Source of the DNA: Paraconexibacter sp040581415 | GTDB taxonomy: Bacteria > Actinomycetota > Thermoleophilia > Solirubrobacterales > Solirubrobacteraceae | Length of the DNA stretch: 64,000 nucleotides | Assembly: GCF_040581415.1 (NCBI RefSeq) | Contig: NZ_CP114014.1 | Coordinates: 5,711,663 to 5,775,662, forward strand | Direction: 5' to 3' | Shown: piece by piece, positions 30,962 to 38,235 of the stretch | How positions within the stretch are numbered: position 1 is the first letter of the stretch | Layout: the number at the start of each line of letters is the position of its first letter | Program-made: the position numbers and the translations under genes | Notes under the pieces: generated by a model | The model's input: the letters and a program-made list of their open reading frames with translations, nothing else | Told to the model about the DNA's origin: nothing | Databases searched by the model: none

Positions 30962-31767
30962 GCGCGCTCCTCCTCAGGAGTGTCGTACGCCTCGGGGAGC
31001 TTCTGCCACGGCGGTGCCGTGGTCCCGAGCTTGGCGACGAGGTACAGGTGGGCGCCGATCAGCGCGCCGATGATGCCGGGCAGCAGCATCATGTGGATGG
31101 CGTAGAACCGGGACAGGGTGGTGGCCCCGAACTCCGGGCCGGCGCGCAGGAAGTCCGACAGGTACGGACCGACGAGCGGGCCGGTGCCGTTGATGTTCAC
31201 GCCGACGACGGTCGCCCAGTAGGAGCGCTGGTCGAAGGGCAGCAGGTAGCCCGTGAAGGACATCGCCATCGTGAGGATCAACAGGACGACGCCGATGATC
31301 CAGTTCAGCTCGCGCGGGTACTTGTACGCGCCGAAGAAGAACGTCCTGGCCATGTGCAGGAAGATCAGGATCACCATCACGGACGAGCCCCACTTGTGCA
31401 TGCCGTGCACGAACTCGCCGAGGAAGACGTTGTCGTTGATGTGGCGCATCGACTCGTACGCTCCACCGGCCGCGTCGGGCCGGTAGTACATCGCGAGGAA
31501 GACGCCGGTGACCGCCTGGCTGATGAAGGCGAACATCGTCGCCGAGCCGAGCGTGTAGAACCAGTTCGTGCCCTTGGGCACCTTGCGGAACATCATCCAG
31601 CGGGCGCCGCCGGACAGCGAGGTGCGCTCGTCGACCCAGTCGACGACCGAGATCCCGGCCTCGGCCGCGACCTCGAGGGGCTTCTGCTGCGGGACGCCCG
31701 GGCGCTTCGGGGCCGGCTTGGGGAAGCCGGGCGGGAGCGGCGGGGCTGGGAGCTTGAGCTTGGGCAT
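30958..31767 (-). CDS. qcrB: Menaquinol:cytochrome c reductase cytochrome b6-type subunit (QcrB)
   Basis: A 269-residue cytochrome b N-terminal half with four heme-ligating His. The first helix pair has HKWGSS and FLHMAR with 13 residues between the two His. The second has YAIHMMLLPG and GAHLYLV with 14 residues between the His, the spacing typical of b6f and Bacillus-type proteins and not of mitochondrial bc1. The N-terminal 45 residues are Pro/Lys-rich. It is encoded 14 nt after the Rieske gene and transfers electrons from menaquinol across the membrane. Confidence 0.93.
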   Translation of the reverse strand: MPKLKLPAPPLPPGFPKPAPKRPGVPQQKPLEVAAEAGISVVDWVDERTSLSGGARWMMFRKVPKGTNWFYTLGSATMFAFISQAVTGVFLAMYYRPDAAGGAYESMRHINDNVFLGEFVHGMHKWGSSVMVILIFLHMARTFFFGAYKYPRELNWIIGVVLLILTMAMSFTGYLLPFDQRSYWATVVGVNINGTGPLVGPYLSDFLRAGPEFGATTLSRFYAIHMMLLPGIIGALIGAHLYLVAKLGTTAPPWQKLPEAYDTPEEERA

Positions 31768-31781
31768 GAGCTGTCCGAAGG

Positions 31782-32453
31782 TCAGGTGTTGGGGATCTTG
31801 CGAATGGACGGACGCGACGGGTACAGGTACTGCCCGACGCCGTCGAGCGGCTCGCCCGGGTCACGGGGCGAGAACCGGCGCAGCTCCTCGTTGACCGAGA
31901 AACGCGGGCCGATCTGCACCTGGCCGTTGCGGATCCGCGTGTAGAAGCGGTCGAGCGGACGGACCGGCGGCCCACCGTCTACGCGGCCGACGAAGTCGTA
32001 CACGCCGCCGTGACACGGGCAGATGAAGCGCTGGGCCGCCGCGGTGAAGCGGACGGGGCAGCCGAGGTGCATGCAGCGGGTCGAGATGGCGACGAAGCCG
32101 TCGTACTCGTCCTTCTGCTTGCCGTCGATGGCGTCGTTGTGCGCACGCATGTAGACGGTCGACTTGCCGACGTCGCCGACGCCCTGGGAGATCTGGATCG
32201 TCTTCGGCACGTACGTGTCGTTCGGGAAGTCGGCGACCGGCCCGACGTCCTGCCACGACTGCTCGTGCTTCTCGAAGATCGGGCCCATGGCGAAGCCGAG
32301 GGACGGGAGGAGGAACGCGGACGCCGCGACGGCGCCGGCCGTGTGGGCCGAACCCGTCATGAAGCGTCGGCGCGTGACCGTCTCGCCCTCGAAGGCGCCC
32401 GGGATGCCCCGGTCGGCGGTGTACTTGCTTTTGGTGATCCTGCGGTCAGGCAA
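31782..32453 (-). CDS. qcrA: Rieske iron-sulfur subunit (QcrA)
   Basis: A 223-residue Rieske protein. The N-terminus carries a twin-arginine sequence (TRRRFMTGSA) followed by a hydrophobic anchor of about 20 residues, so it should use the Tat system encoded at 26382-27860. The cluster ligands are in CMHLGCP and CPCHGGVYD (C-x-H and C-x2-H). It accepts electrons from menaquinol and passes them to the cytochrome c of QcrC. It is first in the qcrABC-menG-polyprenyl synthase operon; a palindrome lies upstream at 32523-32540. Confidence 0.94.
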   Translation of the reverse strand: MPDRRITKSKYTADRGIPGAFEGETVTRRRFMTGSAHTAGAVAASAFLLPSLGFAMGPIFEKHEQSWQDVGPVADFPNDTYVPKTIQISQGVGDVGKSTVYMRAHNDAIDGKQKDEYDGFVAISTRCMHLGCPVRFTAAAQRFICPCHGGVYDFVGRVDGGPPVRPLDRFYTRIRNGQVQIGPRFSVNEELRRFSPRDPGEPLDGVGQYLYPSRPSIRKIPNT

Positions 32454-32522
32454 GGTGGTGCTCCTGGGAAGCCCTGCCGACGGCGTGTCGGAAGGGGTCG
32501 CTCCGTAGAGAAGGCCGTGGAA

Positions 32523-32540
32523 CCTTATCGCTGAATAAGG
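32523..32540. promoter_or_regulatory. Operator-like palindrome upstream of qcrA
   Basis: CCTTAT-CGCTGA-ATAAGG, perfect 6-bp arms with a 6-bp spacer, about 70 nt upstream of the qcrA ATG and just past the end of the preceding gene. It is AT-rich for this genome and looks like a dimeric regulator site, with no T tract for a terminator. Confidence 0.5.
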
Positions 32541-32550
32541 CTACGCGGCC

Positions 32551-33105
32551 CTATGGTGCGTTCGCGCCAGTGCGGGCAAGCTGGCGCGCCGCATCCCGAA
32601 GAGCAGACGCTCCGGACGGATCGCCCGCGCGGGCGCTGTCGCGGGCCTGTGTCCAGGCCTCCCGCGGACCCTGGGCCACCGCCTGCGCCCCGGCGGCCCA
32701 GGCGGCCTCCGCGAGGTCCTCTGCACCGGTTGCATGGGCTTGTGCACCGAGCACGATGGTGTCGGCGAGCACGGCCACCGCGTCGAGGTCGCCGAGCTCC
32801 GCGAGGCGGGCTAAGCCGAGCGCGTAGAGCCGATCGCCGACGAGCAGGGCCAGGTCGGGGTCGTCCGTGGTGACGATCCGCGGCTGCGGCCGGACCGGGT
32901 TGTCCGTCCATTCGGCGGCGTGGGTGAGGTGGCCCTCGCGGACCGCCTCGACGATCTGCGCGTACTCGGGCGCGCGCCCCGGTCCTGCGGCGGCGACGTC
33001 GCCGTGGGGCGTCGGCGTGCCCACCGGCGGCGGGCCCACGGCCGCGGCGACGAGGCCCCCCTCGGCGTCGAGCGTGGCCGCGATGGCCTCGAGCGGACCG
33101 GTCAT
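32551..33105 (-). CDS. Conserved protein resembling an isoprenyl-diphosphate-synthase fragment
   Basis: A 184-residue protein, start at 33105 (MTGPLEAIAATLDAEGG) 2 nt after the hemL stop. The central stretch DPDLALLVGDRLYALGLARL followed by LGDLDAVAVLADTIVLGAQA resembles the region after the first Asp motif in trans-isoprenyl synthases (GDxLxAxxL), but both DDxxD motifs are missing. It lies between hemL and qcrA. It may be a noncatalytic subunit of a polyprenyl synthase (heterodimeric synthases have such a partner) or an unrelated helical protein. An upstream extension of the frame is shadow of hemL. Confidence 0.6.
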   Translation of the reverse strand: MTGPLEAIAATLDAEGGLVAAAVGPPPVGTPTPHGDVAAAGPGRAPEYAQIVEAVREGHLTHAAEWTDNPVRPQPRIVTTDDPDLALLVGDRLYALGLARLAELGDLDAVAVLADTIVLGAQAHATGAEDLAEAAWAAGAQAVAQGPREAWTQARDSARAGDPSGASALRDAARQLARTGANAP

Positions 33106-33107
33106 GC

Positions 33108-34394
33108 TCAGGCGCCCAGCTCGGCGAAGGCGGCGGCGGCCGCGTCGAGGGTCCGGTCCACGTGGTCCTGGGTGTGCGCGAGCGACGGGAACCACGCCTC
33201 GAACTGCGACGGCGGCGCGTAGACGCCGCGCGCCAGCAGGCCGCGGATCCAGGCGGCGTGCGCGTTCAGGTCGCAGGCCTGTGCTGTCGCGTAGTCGTGG
33301 ATCGGCGTCTCGGAGAAGAAGACGGTGAGCAGGCCGGGGACGGAGACGATCTGCACCGGGATGTCGCCGGCGGCCTCCTGCAGCCCGCCGACGAGCGTCT
33401 CGGTCGTGGCGGCCAGCCGCAGGTACGCGGCCTCGTCCAGCAGCCGCAGGGTCGTGAGCCCGGCCGCGACGGCCAGCGGGTTGCCGCTCAGCGTGCCCGC
33501 CTGGTAGACCGGGCCGGCCGGGGCGACCTGCTCCATGATCTCGCGCGAGGCCCCGTACGCCGCCGCCGGGAGGCCGCCGCCGACGATCTTGCCGAGGACC
33601 GTCATGTCGGGGGTGACGCCCTCGCGCTCCTGCGCGCCGCCCGGGCCGACGCGGAAGCCGCTGATGACCTCGTCGAAGACCAGCAGCGCGCCTGTGGCGT
33701 CCGCCTGGTTGCGGAGCAGCTGCAGGAAGTCCTCGTACGGCGGGACGAGGCCCATGTTCGCCGGGTAGGGCTCAGCGAGGATCGCGGCGAACTCGTGCTC
33801 GCGGCAGGCCGCCACGACCGCCTCGCCGTCGTTCCAGGGGACGATCACGGTGTTCGCCGTGGCGCTGGCGCTGACGCCGGCGGACGCGGGGACGCCGGCC
33901 GTCGCCAGGCCGCTCCCGGCCTCCGCGAGCAGGCCGTCCAGGTGCCCGTGGTAGGCGCCGGCGAACTTCAGGAGCTTCTCGCGGCCGGTGACGGCGCGCG
34001 CGACGCGGATGGCGCTCATCGCCGCCTCGGTCCCGGACGAGGTCATCCGCAGCATGTCGATCGACGGGATCCGGCGAGCGACCTCCTCGGCGATCTCGAC
34101 CTCGCCGAGCGTGGGCGCCCCGAAGGTCGTCCCGCGCGACGCCGCCTCGGTGACGGCGGCCAGGATCTCGGGGTGGGCGTGGCCGTGGATGAGCGGCCCC
34201 CACGAGCAGACGTAGTCGACGAAGCGGTTGCCGTCGACGTCGACGATCTCGGCGCCCTCCGCGCGCTCGATGAAGAGCGGGTCGCGGCCGATGGCGCGCA
34301 TCGCCCGCACCGGGGAGTTGACGCCCCCGGGCAGGCGCTGGACGGCCCGCGCGTACAGCTCGGCGGACTTGGCGTCGGTCAGGGAGGCGGCCAC
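33108..34394 (-). CDS. hemL: Glutamate-1-semialdehyde 2,1-aminomutase
   Basis: A 428-residue PLP enzyme of normal length. LPGGVNSPVRA is at the N-terminus, SSGTEAAMSAIRVARA binds phosphate, LLVFDEVISGFRVGPGG precedes the PLP Lys region TVLGKIVGGGLPAAAYG, and AGTLSGNPLAVAAG follows. It makes 5-aminolevulinate from glutamate semialdehyde (C5 pathway). It is 42 nt downstream of the siroheme-decarboxylase-like gene and clustered with hemB. Confidence 0.95.
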   Translation of the reverse strand: MAASLTDAKSAELYARAVQRLPGGVNSPVRAMRAIGRDPLFIERAEGAEIVDVDGNRFVDYVCSWGPLIHGHAHPEILAAVTEAASRGTTFGAPTLGEVEIAEEVARRIPSIDMLRMTSSGTEAAMSAIRVARAVTGREKLLKFAGAYHGHLDGLLAEAGSGLATAGVPASAGVSASATANTVIVPWNDGEAVVAACREHEFAAILAEPYPANMGLVPPYEDFLQLLRNQADATGALLVFDEVISGFRVGPGGAQEREGVTPDMTVLGKIVGGGLPAAAYGASREIMEQVAPAGPVYQAGTLSGNPLAVAAGLTTLRLLDEAAYLRLAATTETLVGGLQEAAGDIPVQIVSVPGLLTVFFSETPIHDYATAQACDLNAHAAWIRGLLARGVYAPPSQFEAWFPSLAHTQDHVDRTLDAAAAAFAELGA

Positions 34395-34436
34395 GCCTGC
34401 GATCTTCGCAGAGCGTGGCCTGCGTCCCGAGCAACG

Positions 34437-35525
34437 TCAGACCTGGGCGTGCTCCCGTTCCCAGTTCTTGAAGTCGTCCGTGAAGTACAGCAGCCGGATC
34501 TTCTTGAACTCGGTCGACGAGTAGAGCGTCGCGCGATCGGTGATCCCGGTCGACTCGGCGATCGAGTCGAGCACGGCGTCGCACTCCTCCTTGGAGCGCC
34601 CGTGGGCCATCGTGAAGACGGAGTACTTCCAGTCCTCGTAGGTCGGGCGCTGGTAGCAGTGGCTGATGCCGCGGACGGCGGCCATCCGCGGGCCGAGCTC
34701 GTCGATCCGGTCCTCCGGGACCGCCCAGACGCCCATGCCGTTGGCGGAGAAGCCCGCGCGACGGTGGTAGAGGATCGCGGCGACGCGGCGCAGGATCCCG
34801 CGCTCCTGCATCTGCGCGAGGTGGTTAAGGAGCTCGTCCTGGGTCCAGCCGAGCTTCGCGGCGGCCTCGGCGTAGGGCTCGCTGACGACGGGCAGGTCGC
34901 CCTGCGTCGCGGTGATGACGTCGATGTCGGTCTGCGAGTAGGACTGCATCTGCAGCTCGATCGGAGCCTGCGCGACGCCCTCGGCGGACAGCGACTTCGT
35001 GTCGCCCTCCATCTCGAGGTCCATGCGGATCTTGAACAGCTGCAGGGTCGGGAGCTGGCGGATCGACTCCGCGCCGGTGAGCTCCTGCAGGACGTCGAGC
35101 GTCCCCTGCAGCCCGAGCTTTGAGTCCTGCTCGACCGCGAGCGTGAACCACATGTTGAACTCGTGGTTGCGCAGGTAGTTGTGGCTGACGCCGGGGTGCG
35201 AGTTGATGATCTTCGCGGGTGCCCACGGGTGCTCGGCGTCGACCTTCGCCGCGACCAGCATCGAGCCGTAGCCGAGCGCGCGCGTGTCGTAGATCGGCGT
35301 CACCTGGCGGATGATGCGGTCCTTGAGCAGGCGCGTGATGTCCGCGAGGACCTGCTCCTCCGGGATCCCGAGGACGTCGGCGACCCGTGCGTACGGGCGC
35401 TGCTCGAGCGGGAACGAGCCCTGCATCTGGTTGAGTAGCTTGCGATCGAGGTCGCTCAGCGGGACGGCGGCGCCGTCGTTGCGTGAGCGGATCTTGGGAA
35501 CGGCTGTCTTGTCTACTGAAGCCAT
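34437..35525 (-). CDS. Fused siroheme decarboxylase (AhbA-AhbB / NirDL-like)
   Basis: A 362-residue tandem of two Lrp/AsnC-like halves. Half 1 (about 20-175) has LSDLDRKLLNQMQGSFPLEQRPY, then HPGVSHNYLRNHEFNMWFTL. Half 2 (about 195-355) has GISHCYQRPTYEDWKYSVFTM then AHGRSKEECD. These His-containing stretches are typical of siroheme decarboxylases, which convert siroheme to didecarboxysiroheme for the alternative heme route or heme d1. It overlaps hemB by 13 nt and is followed by hemL. Automatic annotation often labels such proteins AsnC regulators; the tetrapyrrole context argues for the enzyme. Confidence 0.82.
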   Translation of the reverse strand: MASVDKTAVPKIRSRNDGAAVPLSDLDRKLLNQMQGSFPLEQRPYARVADVLGIPEEQVLADITRLLKDRIIRQVTPIYDTRALGYGSMLVAAKVDAEHPWAPAKIINSHPGVSHNYLRNHEFNMWFTLAVEQDSKLGLQGTLDVLQELTGAESIRQLPTLQLFKIRMDLEMEGDTKSLSAEGVAQAPIELQMQSYSQTDIDVITATQGDLPVVSEPYAEAAAKLGWTQDELLNHLAQMQERGILRRVAAILYHRRAGFSANGMGVWAVPEDRIDELGPRMAAVRGISHCYQRPTYEDWKYSVFTMAHGRSKEECDAVLDSIAESTGITDRATLYSSTEFKKIRLLYFTDDFKNWEREHAQV

Positions 35526-36496
35526 GAAGCGGCGTCCTTGGCGTGGTAGGTGATCACGATGTCCGCGCCGGCGCGGCGGATGGCGGTGAGCGTCTCGAGC
35601 ACGACTGCGCGCTCGTCGATGTATCCGGCGGCGGCTGCGGCCTTGACCATCGCATACTCACCACTGACGTTATACGCGCAAACGGGCAGCCGGGACGCCT
35701 GCTTGACCCGCCAGATGACGTCCAGGTAGGGCAGCGCGGGCTTGACCATCAGGATGTCCGCCCCCTCCTCGACGTCCAGGAGCGACTCGCGGACGGCCTC
35801 GTCGCCGTTGGCGGGATCCATCTGGTAGCCGCGGCGGTCGCCGGCCGACGGCGTGGAGTCCGCCGCCTCGCGAAACGGGCCGTAGAACGCGCTGGCGAAC
35901 TTCGACGAGTACGACATGATCGGCGTGTCGGTGAAGCCCGCCTCGTCGAGCGCGGCGCGGATCGCGCCGACCCGGCCGTCCATCATGTCGCTGGGGGCGA
36001 CGACGTCCGCGCCGGCCTGGGCCTGGGCCACCGCGGTGCGGGCCAGCAGCGGCAGCGACGCGTCGTTGTCGACGGTGGTGATCCCCGCGGTGGTGGTGCA
36101 CAGGATCCCGCAGTGCCCGTGGTCGGTGTACTCGCACAGACAGAGGTCGGCGACGACGAGCAGCTCGGGAACGTCCTGCTTGATCGCGCGGATCGCCTGC
36201 TGGACGATGCCGTCCGCCGCCCACGCCTGCGAGCCCTCCGCGTCCTTCTGCTCCGGGATGCCGAAGAGGATCACGCCGGCGACGCCGAGCCGCGCGCACT
36301 CGCGGGCCTCGGCCACCACCTCGTCCACCGAGAGGCGGTCGACCCCGGGCATCGCGCCGATCGGGCTGCGGCCGTCCTGCTCGTGGACGAAGAGCGGGAG
36401 CAGCAGGTCCCCGGCGGTGACCGCGGTCTCGCGGACGACGGCGCGCAGGGCCGGGGTGGCGCGCAGGCGCCGCAGGCGGGTGACGGGAAACGCCAT
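35513..36496 (-). CDS. hemB: Delta-aminolevulinic acid dehydratase (porphobilinogen synthase)
   Basis: A 327-residue HemB. MAFPVTRLRRLR at the start, the zinc-site segment CLCEYTDHGHCG (Cys ligands), APSDMMDGRVGAIR, SYSSKFASAFYGPFREAA with an active-site Lys, and VKPALPYLDVI with YNVSGEYAM after it. It condenses two aminolevulinates to porphobilinogen. The start at 36496 is set by the family N-terminus; the longer frame upstream is antisense to the winged-helix gene. It heads the hemB-ahbAB-hemL unit. Confidence 0.95.
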   Translation of the reverse strand: MAFPVTRLRRLRATPALRAVVRETAVTAGDLLLPLFVHEQDGRSPIGAMPGVDRLSVDEVVAEARECARLGVAGVILFGIPEQKDAEGSQAWAADGIVQQAIRAIKQDVPELLVVADLCLCEYTDHGHCGILCTTTAGITTVDNDASLPLLARTAVAQAQAGADVVAPSDMMDGRVGAIRAALDEAGFTDTPIMSYSSKFASAFYGPFREAADSTPSAGDRRGYQMDPANGDEAVRESLLDVEEGADILMVKPALPYLDVIWRVKQASRLPVCAYNVSGEYAMVKAAAAAGYIDERAVVLETLTAIRRAGADIVITYHAKDAASWLQ

Positions 36497-36556
36497 GTCC
36501 GTACAGCGTAGTTGCGGGGACGCCCGGCGGAGGCGCGCGGGTAGCCTCACCGGTCG

Positions 36557-37627
36557 ATGACCGCGAACGAGCTGCGCTCGCGCCGGGCCCTCGCCCAGGG
36601 TCTGCACCGTCCCGCCGGCCTCGACGCGGCGGGGGTCGTCCGGCGGCTGCTCGCGGTGCAGGGGCAGGAGCTGCGGTCCGCCCGCCGCGCGGTGCGGTCC
36701 CGGTCCCGCGGAACGACGGCTGCGGGCGTCGACCGGCTCCTGACGGAGGACCGGTCGCTGGTGGTGACGTGGGTGAACCGGGGCACGCTGCACCTGATCG
36801 ACCGCGAGGACTACCCGTGGCTGCTGGGCCTGACCGGGCCGCCGTCCGTCGCCTTCAACCAGGCGCGGCTGCGGCAGGAGGGCGTGGCCGCGGGGGACGC
36901 CGAGCGCGGGGTCGCGGCGATCGTCGCTGCGCTGGCGGACGAGGGGCCGCTCACGCGTGCCGTCCTACGCGAGCGGCTCGAAGCCGCCAGCGTCCCGAAC
37001 GCGGGGCAGGCGCTGGTGCACCTGCTGCTGCTGACCGGGCTGCGCGGGCTGACGGTCCGCGGGCCGGTCGTCAGCGCCGCGGGCCAGGCGTTCGCGCTGA
37101 CGCAGGACTGGCTGGGGATCGAGCCGCCCGCGCCGCTGGCGGGGGACGCGCGGGACCGCGCGCTGGCCGAGCTCGCCCGGCGGTACCTGTCCGGGCACGG
37201 CCCGGCGACGGACGCCGACCTCGCGTTCTGGGCCGGGCTGCCGCGGCGGGATGCCCAGCGCGGACTGCAGCTGATCGCCACCGAGCTGACCGAGCTCGGG
37301 GACGGCTTCGTGGATCTCGCGCGGCGTCCGGACGCGGACGCCGCCGGCCGGCTGCAGCCGCGGCTGCTGGGCTCGTTCGACCCGGTCGTGATCGGCTGGA
37401 AGCGGCGTGACCTCGTGGTGGCACCCGAGCACCAGCCGGGGTGGTTCACGAAGAACGGGATCCTGCCGGCGTGCGCGCTGGTCCGCGGGCGGGCGGTCGC
37501 GGCGTGGTCGACGACTCGCGGGGGCGACCTTCAGCTGCGGCCGTACGCGGGTACGGCGCTGCCGGCGACGACTGTCGCGGCACTCGAGCGCGACTACGCG
37601 GGCCTGCAGCGCTTCGAGGCCGGGTAG
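36557..37627 (+). CDS. Winged-helix DNA-binding protein, AlkZ/YcaQ-like (HTH_42)
   Basis: A 356-residue protein of the winged-helix family that includes the DNA glycosylases AlkZ and YcaQ. RGTLHLIDREDYPWLLGL near 75 is the strongest family mark. VQGQE near 35 places two Gln in the QxQ pattern required for catalysis in AlkZ-type glycosylases. The C-terminus has LGSFDPVVIGWKRRDLV and WFTKNGILPACALVRGR. It may excise alkylated or crosslinked bases. It is divergent from hemB and alone on its strand. Confidence 0.75.
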   Translation: MTANELRSRRALAQGLHRPAGLDAAGVVRRLLAVQGQELRSARRAVRSRSRGTTAAGVDRLLTEDRSLVVTWVNRGTLHLIDREDYPWLLGLTGPPSVAFNQARLRQEGVAAGDAERGVAAIVAALADEGPLTRAVLRERLEAASVPNAGQALVHLLLLTGLRGLTVRGPVVSAAGQAFALTQDWLGIEPPAPLAGDARDRALAELARRYLSGHGPATDADLAFWAGLPRRDAQRGLQLIATELTELGDGFVDLARRPDADAAGRLQPRLLGSFDPVVIGWKRRDLVVAPEHQPGWFTKNGILPACALVRGRAVAAWSTTRGGDLQLRPYAGTALPATTVAALERDYAGLQRFEAG

Positions 37628-37647
37628 CCAGCCCGCCCTCTGGTGCG

Positions 37648-38235
37648 TCAGCCCCGCCTTGCGTGCCACTCCTCGGAGGTCAGGGCGAAGATGTCGTGGT
37701 CCTCCCAGACCCCGTCGATCTGCAGGTAGCGGATCGCCGTCCCCTCGTGGCGGAAGCCGTTCTTCTCGACGACCCGCCGCGACCTCACGTTGCGCGGCAT
37801 GATCGCCGGCTGGACGCGATGCAGGCCGGCGTGGTCGAACGCGAACTCGAGGACGAGCTCCAGGGCCGTGCTGGCGTGGCCGAGGCCGCAGGCGTCCTCG
37901 CTGATCCAGTAGCCGACGGTCGCGTTCTGCCAGGCCCCGCGCACGATGTTGCTCAGCGCGACGCGCCCGATCAGCCGCTCGGTCGCGTCGTCGTGGACGT
38001 GGACGACGGCGAACGCGAAGCCCAGGCCCGCGGTCCACGCGTCGCCGTCGAGCGTGATCTCGCGCGACTGCGCCGCCCGCGTGAAGAACGTCTCCTCGCG
38101 CACCGCCTCGAACGGCGCGAGGAAGTCGCGGTTCTGGATCCGCAGGGCCAGCAGGGCGTCGAGGTCGGCCCGGACGAACGGCCGCACCGCGGTCGGCCCC
38201 TCGGCGAGCCGGACCCGCGGGACCTGCAGCCTCAC
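37648..38235 (-). CDS. GNAT acetyltransferase (RimJ/RimL type)
   Basis: A 195-residue N-acetyltransferase with the RimJ-like segments LIGRVALSNIVRGAWQNATVGYW, GLGHASTALELVLEFAF (acetyl-CoA loop) and RNVRSRRVVEKNGFRHEG. The GTG at 38235 overlaps the ABC permease stop by 4 nt. Ribosomal-protein or small-molecule N-acetylation is the family role. Co-transcription with an ABC exporter raises the possibility of a resistance function. Confidence 0.85.
   Translation of the reverse strand: MRLQVPRVRLAEGPTAVRPFVRADLDALLALRIQNRDFLAPFEAVREETFFTRAAQSREITLDGDAWTAGLGFAFAVVHVHDDATERLIGRVALSNIVRGAWQNATVGYWISEDACGLGHASTALELVLEFAFDHAGLHRVQPAIMPRNVRSRRVVEKNGFRHEGTAIRYLQIDGVWEDHDIFALTSEEWHARRG

Noticed and set aside
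34437..35525. Lrp/AsnC transcriptional regulator
   Set aside because: The two-half architecture, conserved His stretches and hemB/hemL linkage fit siroheme decarboxylase better.
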